A stretch of 17,809 nucleotides of DNA from Myxococcales bacterium (GTDB taxonomy: Bacteria; Myxococcota; Bradymonadia; REDH01). Under the pieces are notes generated by a model. It saw nothing but the letters and a program-made list of their open reading frames with translations. It ran no database searches and was not told where the DNA came from. The stretch covers positions 1 through 17,809 of the forward strand of contig JAGWVZ010000019.1 of assembly GCA_018970625.1 (NCBI GenBank), given 5' to 3'. Positions 1 through 6,755 of the stretch are shown piece by piece. Position 1 is the first letter of the stretch; each line of letters opens with the position of its first letter. Position numbers and translations under genes: made by a program.

Positions 1-2
1 GC

Positions 3-1514
3 AGTCCCGAGAATCCGGTGGGCACGCTGGAGCGGGCCTACGAGTTGATTCGGGTACGTGAGTTTACGGCTTCTCCGATTACGCAGGTGATTCTGGCTTC
101 GGGCGACTACACGCTGCCGCATGGGATTGCGCTTTTTGGGGCCAACTTTACGCTGATTGGCGGCTGGTCGTGGAATCCGGACACGAACGTCTGGACTCCG
201 CCCACCAGCGGTCGGAGCGACATCGAAATCACCAACGTGTGCCCCTGCGACCCGGCGATCGACAGCACCGGTGAATGCGTGCAATCGAGGTGTGAGCCTC
301 AGAAAGGCTACGTTGCGGCGATCGACATCGCCAGCCCGTCGGGCGTGCGGCTCTCGAACCTGAATCTGCGGGTGGCGGCTCAGCCGGTCGCGCGGGGACC
401 GGTGGTAGGCGTGGCCTGCTGGCTGATTGGGACCGGCGATGGCCCGGTGGCATCGTGCGCTTCGCTGGCGCTGAATCAGGTGCGCATCCAGATGGAGAAC
501 GCTCTGGCTGGTGAGCCCCATTCGGCACCCGCCGTTGCGGGTGAATCGGGGCGACAGTCGTCGGGACGGACGCCGCCGCCGTGTGAATCCGAATACAGCT
601 GCGTGCTTCCCGGGTTCGACGGAGGCGTTAGTTCCTGTGGCGCGAGTGGGGGAACCGGTGCTGGAAGCAAGGCACAAGACTGCTACATTGCAACCCCAGG
701 GTCTATGGGGCTGCCGGCTGGTTGGGGTGGAGCAGCAGGGGAAATCCCTGATTATACTATATATTCGTGTAACAGTTCCCCTGTCGGGCCGGGCGGCCGA
801 GGTCGATCGCGGGTGGAGCCTGAGGGCGGCGGCGGTCGGGGGATTGGAGCGACCGCTTACGCACCACTGTCGAGCACACCCACGTTCGCGACAGCGGGTG
901 GCGCCGGCCTACCCGGTGGTGGCGGTGGCGGTGGTGGCTCAACGGGGGGTTTCCCTATTGAAGGTGGCGCGCGCTTTGGCGGCGGGGGTTCGTCGGGCGG
1001 CTGCGGCGGCGACGGCGGTTTCGCCGGCCGGCGTGGTGGCAGCCTCATCGGTTTGTTGATCGACGACCAGTTCGCGGGACCTGTGCTTCGCGGTGTAGAA
1101 GTGAATGTGGGTTCCGGTGGAGCCGGCGGCGCTGGGCAGGCCGGCGGTGCCGGTGGTACCGGTATCGGCCCTGTGGACCAGGGCGCGCGGACCCTCGGCG
1201 GCGCCAGCGGCCACGGTGCTGGTGGTGGCGGTGGCGGCGGTGGAGCCGGCGGTAGCGTGATCGGCATTGCCCGCTGGCCGTCGGTGCGCGTTGTGCTGAC
1301 CCCTATTGTTGGAACCGCAGGAGCCGGAGGACCGGGCGGTGCAGGAGGTGCCGGCGGCACCGGTGGCATCATGCTGACCCTGGATGCCGCGCCCCCGGTC
1401 TTTGAGACGGCCGCTGGCGGTGTTGCCGGTACGCGCGGCGCTGACGGGGTCTCGGCCCGCTTCTGCAGCCTTGCGCCCGGCGCACCGCCGGCTGGTGAAG
1501 TCAGCTGTCGGTAA
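3..1514 (+). CDS. Glycine-rich beta-helix-type secreted protein, 5'-partial
   Basis: The frame is open from the left edge, so the start lies outside the window; the GTG at 18 is only an internal valine codon. The first ~60 residues read like the opening coil of DUF1565/right-handed beta-helix proteins (a PVGTLERAYELI segment, then hydrophobic strands with ASGDYTLP and FTLIGGW). A Cys-containing segment follows (CPCDP, ECVQSRC). From about nt 870 the protein becomes very Gly/Ala-rich (runs of up to eight Gly), broken by short hydrophobic strands. It ends in two cysteines (FCSL and VSCR) with no visible sorting signal of the MYXO-CTERM kind and no membrane anchor. Such Gly-rich proteins are common in Myxococcota and Bradymonadales and are presumed to be surface or secreted; their function is unknown. 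I am confident it is coding, because the frame is long and the protein pattern coherent, but not of its role. Confidence 0.8.
   Translation, partial: SPENPVGTLERAYELIRVREFTASPITQVILASGDYTLPHGIALFGANFTLIGGWSWNPDTNVWTPPTSGRSDIEITNVCPCDPAIDSTGECVQSRCEPQKGYVAAIDIASPSGVRLSNLNLRVAAQPVARGPVVGVACWLIGTGDGPVASCASLALNQVRIQMENALAGEPHSAPAVAGESGRQSSGRTPPPCESEYSCVLPGFDGGVSSCGASGGTGAGSKAQDCYIATPGSMGLPAGWGGAAGEIPDYTIYSCNSSPVGPGGRGRSRVEPEGGGGRGIGATAYAPLSSTPTFATAGGAGLPGGGGGGGGSTGGFPIEGGARFGGGGSSGGCGGDGGFAGRRGGSLIGLLIDDQFAGPVLRGVEVNVGSGGAGGAGQAGGAGGTGIGPVDQGARTLGGASGHGAGGGGGGGGAGGSVIGIARWPSVRVVLTPIVGTAGAGGPGGAGGAGGTGGIMLTLDAAPPVFETAAGGVAGTRGADGVSARFCSLAPGAPPAGEVSCR
1035..1365 (+). repeat. Two copies of a Gly-rich protein module
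   Basis: Two modules inside the glycine-rich protein share one plan. Each opens with GGS(L/V)IG, runs through a hydrophobic strand pair ending in a Val-rich segment, and closes with a GGAGG...GGAGGTG tract. Copy one spans about 1035-1164 and copy two about 1248-1365, separated by a poly-Gly spacer. The repetition is clear in protein but diverged in DNA, so it is an old duplication or a structural repeat, not a recent tandem copy. Confidence 0.55.
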
Positions 1515-1560
1515 GATTTTGTGCCTGAAGGGGGGCCGCAAGAGCCTGGTTTTGACCCCA

Positions 1561-1671
1561 GCCGCCACTTGCAGCGGCAGGGTGAGAAAGCTCACCGGGT
1601 GCGCGCGCCCGGACGTCGCACCTTCAGCATCAGGCTGAATGAGGTTGACCACCCGGTTGTGAAGCGGTGGT
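1561..1671 (+). other. Cluster of five short perfect hairpin stems before ppk2
   Basis: The 252-bp gap between the glycine-rich gene and the PPK2 gene holds five stems within 111 nt: GCCGC/GCGGC (1561-1578); GGTGAG-AAAG-CTCACC (1581-1596); a 7-bp stem with one G-T pair and a CGCG loop (1595-1612); TTCAGC-ATCAG-GCTGAA (1623-1639); and ACCACC/GGTGGT with a 12-nt loop (1648-1671). None is followed by a T tract, so this is not a standard intrinsic terminator. It could be a factor-assisted terminator region, a structured leader or a small RNA. It matches no riboswitch consensus that I recognise. Short GC stems also occur by chance in such DNA. Confidence 0.35.
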
Positions 1672-1682
1672 GAGCCGGGAAC

Positions 1683-1710
1683 TTGCGACCTGTTGAATGC
1701 GGCGCATAGT
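1683..1710 (+). promoter_or_regulatory. Weak sigma70-like promoter candidate for ppk2
   Basis: TTGCGA (1683-1688) and CATAGT (1705-1710) are 16 bp apart, each matching four of six positions of the -35 and -10 consensus. They lie about 57 bp before the PPK2 start, just after the hairpin cluster. This is consensus matching only, in a genome type where sigma70 boxes are poorly conserved. Confidence 0.22.
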
Positions 1711-1766
1711 ACAGCGCGTAGCGGGCAGCGAAGCGCTGTTCGTTCCCCTCATGTGGAGGTTGCAGC

Positions 1767-3239
1767 ATGCGGACGGCTTCTGACGATAGCGCCAGAATGG
1801 ACAAAGAGACCTACGAGTCGCGGCTACCCGAGCTGCGGGGCGCGCTGCTCGACGCGCAGCGCGCGCTGGGCTCGTACGGTGGTAACCCTCGGCCGGTGCT
1901 GGTCATTCTGGCTGGCCTGGACGGTGCGGGCCGCAGCGAGATGCTGAACCGCTTTCATGAGATGCTGGACGCGCGCGGCCTGCAGGTGCTGGCCTACGAT
2001 AGCCCTTCCGACGAGGAGGACGCACGCCCCCGATTCTGGCGATACTGGCGTGGTTTGCCTGCCCGGGGTCGCATCGCGCTCATGCAGGGGGGCTGGTATG
2101 CGTCTGGCATTGAAGATCGCGTGACGCGTCAACTGAGCCGAAAGGGGCTCGTTCGTCTCATGCATCGCGTGGTGCGAACGGAGCGTGCGCTGGTGCAGGA
2201 CGGTCTGGTCCTGGTCAAGCTGTTCTTGCGGATCTCTGAGCAAGATCAGAAAGATACGCTCAAGCGCCTCGAGTCGGATGCCGATACGTCGTGGCGGGTG
2301 ACGGCTCGCGACTGGAAGCGTCATCGCAAGTACGACAAATACAACAAGGCGTGGGAGATCGCGTTGAACGAGACGGATTTGCCTGGTCAGGAGTGGGTGG
2401 AGGTGTCGTCAGCGTGCCCCCGGCACCGGGAAATTACGGCGGCAGAGATTCTGCTGCAGGCCATGCAGGCCGCCGTGACCGCCGCCGCCGGCGCACCTTC
2501 CGACTACGACTCGGCGCCCTGGCGAGTGGATTCGCCCCGCTTGCAGGCGCTGGATATGGAAGCGCGCATTGAGAAGGACACTTACGCGGAACAGCTGGCC
2601 GCCCTGCAGGGCGATATCGCTCGCCTGACGTGGGCCGCGCGCCGGCAAGGCCGTTCGTCGGTGTTCGTCTTTGAGGGCTGGGACGCCGCCGGCAAGGGAG
2701 GAGCCATTCGCCGACTGAATGCCGCGATTGACGCTCGCCTGTCGCAGGTCATTTCGATTGCTGCACCGACAGACGAAGAGAAGGCCCACCATTACCTGTG
2801 GCGCTTCTGGCGTCATCTTCCCCGGGCCGGCCATGTCACCATCTATGACCGGTCGTGGTACGGCCGGGTGCTTGTTGAACGGGTTGAGGGGTTTGCCTCG
2901 GCGTCGGAGTGGCAGCGGGCGTATGGCGAGATCAATGAGTTCGAGCGGCAACTGAGCGACCGCGAGATCACGCTGGTGAAGTGTTTTCTGCACGTGACGC
3001 CCGAGGAGCAGCTGCGGCGGTTCGAGGAACGTCAGGCGACCCCGTGGAAGCAACACAAGATCACAAGTGAAGACTGGCGCAACCGCGAGAAGTGGGTGCT
3101 TTACGAACAGGCCATCGATGAAATGGTCGGCCGCACTCACACGACCTGGGCTCCGTGGACGCTGGTGGCAGCCAATGACAAACGTCTGGGTCGTCTGGCT
3201 GTGTTGACAGCGGTGAGAGACGCGCTGCGAGCGGGCTAG
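1767..3239 (+). CDS. pap: Tandem-domain PPK2, polyphosphate:AMP phosphotransferase
   Basis: The protein is 490 aa with two fused PPK2 domains, the layout and length of class II PPK2 enzymes such as Pseudomonas aeruginosa PA3455, which phosphorylate AMP to ADP using polyphosphate. The C-terminal domain is intact: Walker A GWDAAGKGG (304-312), Walker B-type YDRSWYGR (360-367) and lid segment PWKQHKITSEDWRNREKW (426-443). The N-terminal domain keeps the fold pattern (WRYWRGLP, then a lid-like WRVTARDWKRHRKYDKYNK) but is degenerate: its P-loop reads GLDGAGRS with Arg at the Lys position, and its Walker B equivalent is QGGWY without the Asp-Arg pair. In this class the C-terminal domain is the active one. 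A GGAGG at 1755-1759, 7 nt upstream, supports the ATG at 1767; ATG 1797 is a weaker alternative. The gene is probably monocistronic. Role: cytosolic nucleotide recharging from polyphosphate. Confidence 0.93.
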   Translation: MRTASDDSARMDKETYESRLPELRGALLDAQRALGSYGGNPRPVLVILAGLDGAGRSEMLNRFHEMLDARGLQVLAYDSPSDEEDARPRFWRYWRGLPARGRIALMQGGWYASGIEDRVTRQLSRKGLVRLMHRVVRTERALVQDGLVLVKLFLRISEQDQKDTLKRLESDADTSWRVTARDWKRHRKYDKYNKAWEIALNETDLPGQEWVEVSSACPRHREITAAEILLQAMQAAVTAAAGAPSDYDSAPWRVDSPRLQALDMEARIEKDTYAEQLAALQGDIARLTWAARRQGRSSVFVFEGWDAAGKGGAIRRLNAAIDARLSQVISIAAPTDEEKAHHYLWRFWRHLPRAGHVTIYDRSWYGRVLVERVEGFASASEWQRAYGEINEFERQLSDREITLVKCFLHVTPEEQLRRFEERQATPWKQHKITSEDWRNREKWVLYEQAIDEMVGRTHTTWAPWTLVAANDKRLGRLAVLTAVRDALRAG

Positions 3240-3285
3240 TGATCGGATTACGGTGGTCTGTCGTGAAGAAGGGCGACGGCGCTCG

Positions 3286-3314
3286 TTGACCCCACCTGCT
3301 GGCGTGGGTACGGT
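3286..3314 (+). promoter_or_regulatory. Promoter candidate for the 3348-6725 operon
   Basis: TTGACC (3286-3291, five of six to the -35 consensus) is followed after 17 bp by TACGGT (3309-3314, three of six). It sits in the 108-bp gap after ppk2. A CCCAC/GTGGG stem (about 3292-3308) lies between the two boxes and could serve as weak termination or as an operator. A GGAG at 3338-3341 is the ribosome-binding site of the first gene. Confidence 0.25.
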
Positions 3315-3347
3315 GACAGGGTTGACCAGCGACATTCGGAGAACATC

Positions 3348-3707
3348 ATGCCCATCGATTCCGCTGAACTTCGTCGCAAAGCCCTGCACGCCGCTATGGC
3401 GGTGACCATGGGTGCTGCCATCGTGGCCTGCGGTAGCGAGGACACGACTTCCGAACAGGATGCTGCTGTGTCGGAAGACGCATCGGCAGACGTCAGCATC
3501 GACGCCGTCGCCGCGTGCTCCGGCACCGCGGATGGCGTTTGCGGAGACACCTGCACGCGCGACAACGACGCCGACTGCTGCGAGGCAGATTCGATCTGCT
3601 TCTGGAGCGTCCAGAACAGCACCTGCGGCTGCGCCGTGGAGGGGCCGTTTGCGCCGCCATCGCTGCCCGCGCGGTCCCGGGCACTCCGAAGTGCGGCGGT
3701 TGCCTGA
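3348..3707 (+). CDS. Small cysteine-rich lipoprotein
   Basis: The product is 119 aa. The N-terminus has Arg-Arg-Lys (9-11), a hydrophobic stretch and the lipobox IVAC, giving lipidated Cys28 followed by Gly-Ser. An acidic/Ser linker (30-55) leads to a compact domain with eight cysteines (57, 65, 69, 77, 78, 84, 93, 95) in a CSGTADGVCGDTC...DADCCE...STCGC pattern, probably disulfide-bonded outside the cytoplasm. The tail (EGPFAPPSLP, then an Arg/Ala-rich end) is short. SD GGAG lies 6 nt before the ATG. Its stop overlaps the ferritin-like start by one base (TGATG), so the two are translationally coupled. I know no function for this type of lipoprotein; Cys-rich acidic lipoproteins of this style are frequent in Myxococcota-like genomes. 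It is probably an envelope partner of the downstream gene, or simply co-regulated with it. Confidence 0.78.
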   Translation: MPIDSAELRRKALHAAMAVTMGAAIVACGSEDTTSEQDAAVSEDASADVSIDAVAACSGTADGVCGDTCTRDNDADCCEADSICFWSVQNSTCGCAVEGPFAPPSLPARSRALRSAAVA

Positions 3708-4600
3708 TGGGTACACTACGTCTGGACGTCTCCGACACGGCGCTTCGAGCTGACTACGACCGACTCATCCGGCGCCTGCTGGAACGCGGCGACGACATGC
3801 CGGAGCTGGACGAGGCGCCGCGCCTGGAGGGCACCTATGACCCTCAGGTTCTGGCGCTCTGCGCCCGCAACTGGCGCATTCGCATGCGGCAGGAACACCA
3901 TAGTTCAGCCGTTTTTGCCGGTATGTTGCCTCAGTTTATGGCAGCCGAGGCACCCGTAGATGTAAAAATGTGCCTGTTACGTGCTTCGATGGACGAGCTG
4001 CGCCACGCGGCGCTGTGCGCCGATGTCGTGCGTGTACTGGGTCACGACCCTGCTCTGGAGACGTCACTGGAAGCCGAGCCTATGGCAGAGCACCCGGGTG
4101 TGCCCGCCGACGAGGTCGCGCTGCGCAACCTGTTCTTTGTGGGGTGCCTGTCCGAGACCGTCGCGGTCGCGTTGCTGACCGAAGAGCGTGGGATGTGCAA
4201 AGAGCCGTGGGTGGCAAAAGTGCTCAGGCAGCTGACGGCCGATGAGACATTGCACGCACGCATGGGATGGATCTGGTTGCGGGATCGCTGGCCCCACCTG
4301 AGCGCCGACGCGCGAGAGCGCACGCAGGAGTATCTGGCGTTCGCGCTGGCGTGGTACGAGCAGTGCATGGTGCGCGCGACTCCGCCAGCGAGAATCCCCG
4401 CATCCATTCTTGAACAGGCACGTGCCATTGGTTTCGCTGACTGCGATGTGTCCAGAGAGCTGTTCTACGAGACCGTTGAACACGTGATCCTGCCTCAGCT
4501 GGACGACCTTGGGCTGCATGCCCGTAAAGCATGGCGCGACCGAAGGCTGATGGGTGACGCGATCGCCGGACAGGTGACGCTCACCGGAGCTGGCGCGTGA
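3707..4600 (+). CDS. Ferritin-like di-iron domain protein
   Basis: The product is 297 aa from the ATG at 3707. It is all-helical, with the ligand pattern of a ferritin-like four-helix bundle: Glu63 in RQEHHSS, ExxH in DELRHA (E97, H100), Glu150 in CLSETVAVAL, and ExxH in DETLHA (E180, H183). That is the complete E, ExxH, E, ExxH set for two metal ions. No signal peptide or membrane segment is visible, so it is probably cytosolic. The open frame extends upstream to 3515, but that part overlaps the lipoprotein gene in another frame and is Arg-rich noise. The TGATG junction and conserved length support 3707. It could be an oxygenase, oxidase or iron-handling protein; the sequence does not say which. 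It is followed by a second TGATG overlap to the LolA-like lipoprotein. Confidence 0.85.
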   Translation: MGTLRLDVSDTALRADYDRLIRRLLERGDDMPELDEAPRLEGTYDPQVLALCARNWRIRMRQEHHSSAVFAGMLPQFMAAEAPVDVKMCLLRASMDELRHAALCADVVRVLGHDPALETSLEAEPMAEHPGVPADEVALRNLFFVGCLSETVAVALLTEERGMCKEPWVAKVLRQLTADETLHARMGWIWLRDRWPHLSADARERTQEYLAFALAWYEQCMVRATPPARIPASILEQARAIGFADCDVSRELFYETVEHVILPQLDDLGLHARKAWRDRRLMGDAIAGQVTLTGAGA

Positions 4601-5430
4601 TGCACGGTCGGGCGATCAGGACCGGGCCTGGGCGTGCTGCCGCCCTGATGGTTTTCGGGGTCGCGATGGCCGGTTGTGGAGCGCCACAGTTCGCCCCTCC
4701 GGAAGATCTGGTCACAGACCCCGTGGCGCTACTGGAATCGAGTGTGTCTGCTGCCGAAGTCATTCAGTCAGCGCGCATCCGGGCCACACTGGAATACTAC
4801 GGCGAGGGAGGACGCGCCCGCGTCAGACAGGCGGTGCTGGTGCAGGCGCCGAATCGGGTTCGAATCGAGACGATCAGCCCGCTGGACACGTCGCTCTCGG
4901 TGCTGCTGCTCTCGGGAGACTCGCTGGTGTACTACGACATCGCTGGCGAACTGTATCTGGTTGGTGACCCGACCGCTGAACACATTGGCGAGCTGATCCC
5001 GATACGTCTGACGCCCGAGGATATTGTTCGGGTCATGGTCGGCGGTCCCCCGCTCGCGGGTCTGGCGGACGACCTCTCTGGTTCCACAGTCGAATGGAAC
5101 GCGCGAGAGGGCTGGTACGACCTGCGCGTACCACTGGCCGACGGCGGTACGATGCTGCTGGGGATCATGCACGACGGCAGAGGCGTGGCCTGGGTGCAGG
5201 AGCAGGACGCACGCGGACGGGAAGAGTGGACCTTGCGAGGCGGTGACAGGCGTCCTGTGGAGGGAGCAGACGGGGTTGTGGAGGTGCCGTACCGACTGCG
5301 TTTTCGCATGCGTGCAGAGCAGGTCGACATCTCGCTCGAAGTCGAAAGGTACACGGTGAATCCGGAACTGAGCGACGAACTCTTTTCGCTCGATCCTCCG
5401 CGTGGTATCGAGGTGCGCAGGCTGCGTTGA
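4600..5430 (+). CDS. LolA/DUF4292-like outer-membrane lipoprotein
   Basis: The product is 276 aa. A signal peptide ends in MAGC, with lipidated Cys26. The mature part is a predicted beta-rich lipid-binding half-barrel as in LolA/LolB/DUF4292 proteins: 'SARIRATLEYYGEG', then 'APNRVRIETISPLD', strands with SGDSLVYYD, and the family-like closing segment NPELSDELFSLDPPRGIEV (254-272). It starts at ATG 4600, sharing one base with the previous stop (TGATG); a GTG at 4597 would overlap by 4 bp and add one residue. The family binds acyl chains or lipoproteins and moves or inserts them at the outer membrane. Whether this one is a true LolB-type receptor or a paralogue with other cargo is open. Its position behind a lipoprotein/ferritin-like pair suggests an envelope task specific to this operon. 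Confidence 0.75.
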   Translation: MHGRAIRTGPGRAAALMVFGVAMAGCGAPQFAPPEDLVTDPVALLESSVSAAEVIQSARIRATLEYYGEGGRARVRQAVLVQAPNRVRIETISPLDTSLSVLLLSGDSLVYYDIAGELYLVGDPTAEHIGELIPIRLTPEDIVRVMVGGPPLAGLADDLSGSTVEWNAREGWYDLRVPLADGGTMLLGIMHDGRGVAWVQEQDARGREEWTLRGGDRRPVEGADGVVEVPYRLRFRMRAEQVDISLEVERYTVNPELSDELFSLDPPRGIEVRRLR

Positions 5431-5525
5431 AGTGGGTGAGACTGCGCGACGAAGTGTGGCTGTCGAAGGGTCGAGACTGGCAGGCCGCGGCGCTCGAAGT
5501 GGGTGCGCGTGGTAAAGGATGTGTG

Positions 5526-6725
5526 ATGCTTGAAGATGAACAGCTCGGGCAGTTGCTGCTTGTGAACGGGGTCTGTGACACGGCAACGATCACAAGGCTT
5601 GGCGCAGAGGCCACCCGGTCGAATCGTACGCTGTACGACATGGTGGTGGCGCGTGGTGTTGTACCCGAGGCGCAACTGATTCAGATGGTCGGCGCCGTCC
5701 TTGGCGTAGGCGCAGTCCTTCTGAAGGACTTTCAGGGCGACGCGATGCTGATGTCGCTCGCTCCTGTGGATCTGTTGAAGCGGGAGGGCATGCTCCCGGT
5801 GGGCATTCAGGAGGTCGAAGGACGCCGTTCCCTGATCGTCGCGATGGCGAACCCCCGGAGTGGCAGCGCGTTGCAGTCCCTGCGGAAGTTTACATCCCTG
5901 CCTGTTGTTCCCATGCTCGCGGGTCCCCTGGATTTGCTGGCCGCGATCGAGCGTTGCGAACGAAACTACCTGGGCGATGCTGACGATGACGTGATCGAGA
6001 ACGCCCCGCTCATGGAGGAAGACTCGCAACTGACGGCAGGCCTGCGTTTCACTCGTGACCACGAACTGGCACCCGGTGGCGATAACCCCGCGTTCGATGA
6101 GCTGATGAACGGGTTTTCGGCGTCCCACCCATCGGGTGTGATGAGCGCCCTGTCCATCATCGACGATATTCCGCGAGACCGGCATTCGGCGGCGACCCCA
6201 CCCGACGGTCATGCGGTGGTGCCTGCGTTGGCGAACGATCGAATTGCACTCCCGCCGCCAATTCCGGCGCCCCGCGCACCAAGAAGCATGGGCCTGAGCG
6301 ATCTGTTCCCGGCGGTTGGCAGCATGGTGCGCGAAGCCGCGGATGGCGCCAATCGACAGACGGTCGAATTCGAACCCGACCAGATATTGCGCAACGCGGC
6401 GACCCATGGTGGCCTCCCCGCGGTGTCTGTGAGCGGTCTGGGTGGAAACAGTGCCGTAGGCGGTCTGATGACCGGAACCGAGACACCTGGTGATGCGCAA
6501 CGGGCTGGGGGCGGCAGGCCCCGTCAGGTCGCATCAGGTTCGTTTATGCGAGTGGCCCGGGCTGCCGCAGCGAGTCATGGAGACGTTCAGGACGAGGAGC
6601 GCGCGACGCTGGACGCTATCGAGTCTCATCCCCGGCTTGCAGTCGCTCTGTTTCGACTTCTTCAGCGACGGGGCCTGATTTCGGTTGCCGAGGTCAGGGC
6701 AGAGCTGGATCGTCTGAAAAACTGA
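5526..6725 (+). CDS. Stand-alone MshEN (GspE/PilB N-terminal) domain protein
   Basis: The product is 399 aa. Residues ~5-150 fit the MshEN/type II secretion ATPase N-terminal domain: LGQLLLVNGV, then a second LYDMVVARGVVPEAQLIQMV unit, then GVGAVLL...LAPVDLL, GRRSLIVAMANP and LPVVPMLAGP. No ATPase domain follows; instead there is a Pro/Ala/Gly-rich linker (~160-360) and a short C-terminal helix block (HPRLAVALFRLLQRRGLISV). MshEN domains can bind c-di-GMP; the first motif here starts QLG, not RLG, so binding is uncertain. The frame is open from a TTG at 5427 that overlaps the previous stop (TTGA), but the ATG at 5526 has AAAGGA 6 nt upstream and begins where the family begins, so I prefer it. 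It is probably a cytosolic regulator or adaptor, the last gene of the operon starting at 3348. Confidence 0.78.
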   Translation: MLEDEQLGQLLLVNGVCDTATITRLGAEATRSNRTLYDMVVARGVVPEAQLIQMVGAVLGVGAVLLKDFQGDAMLMSLAPVDLLKREGMLPVGIQEVEGRRSLIVAMANPRSGSALQSLRKFTSLPVVPMLAGPLDLLAAIERCERNYLGDADDDVIENAPLMEEDSQLTAGLRFTRDHELAPGGDNPAFDELMNGFSASHPSGVMSALSIIDDIPRDRHSAATPPDGHAVVPALANDRIALPPPIPAPRAPRSMGLSDLFPAVGSMVREAADGANRQTVEFEPDQILRNAATHGGLPAVSVSGLGGNSAVGGLMTGTETPGDAQRAGGGRPRQVASGSFMRVARAAAASHGDVQDEERATLDAIESHPRLAVALFRLLQRRGLISVAEVRAELDRLKN

Positions 6726-6755
6726 TCCGAATCGTGCTGAAGGTCTGGTTTTCAG
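6714..6755. terminator. Possible bidirectional terminator between convergent genes
   Basis: The convergent genes ending at 6725 (+) and 6752 (-) are 26 bp apart. CTGAAAAAC (6714-6722) pairs with GTTTTCAG (6748-6755), with one extra A, across both stop codons. A shorter CTGAA/TTCAG stem is nested inside. The A-rich left arm and T-rich right arm give each strand a T-containing side, as expected of a weak bidirectional terminator, but the stem is AT-rich and the loop long. Confidence 0.3.

Noticed and set aside
857..1372. Proline-rich minus-strand frame (PPAPP repeats)
   Set aside because: It is the reverse complement of the Gly-rich coding repeats, which automatically reads as Pro/Ala.
3292..3308. 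CCCAC/GTGGG stem as terminator of ppk2
   Set aside because: Only 5 bp, with no T tract, and 50 bp past the stop; noted under the promoter candidate instead.
3515..3706. Upstream extension of the ferritin-like gene
   Set aside because: Arg-rich out-of-frame reading of the lipoprotein gene; the TGATG junction at 3707 gives the natural start.
2409..3716. 435-codon open frame on the minus strand over ppk2 and the Cys-rich lipoprotein
   Set aside because: It is antisense to a clear PPK2 gene and spans an intergenic gap. The peptide is Arg/Gly/Ala noise without domain pattern, typical of high-GC antisense frames.
4932..6500. 522-codon minus-strand frame over the LolA-like and MshEN genes
   Set aside because: It runs across two well-supported plus-strand genes; the His/Arg/Gln-rich peptide has no family features.
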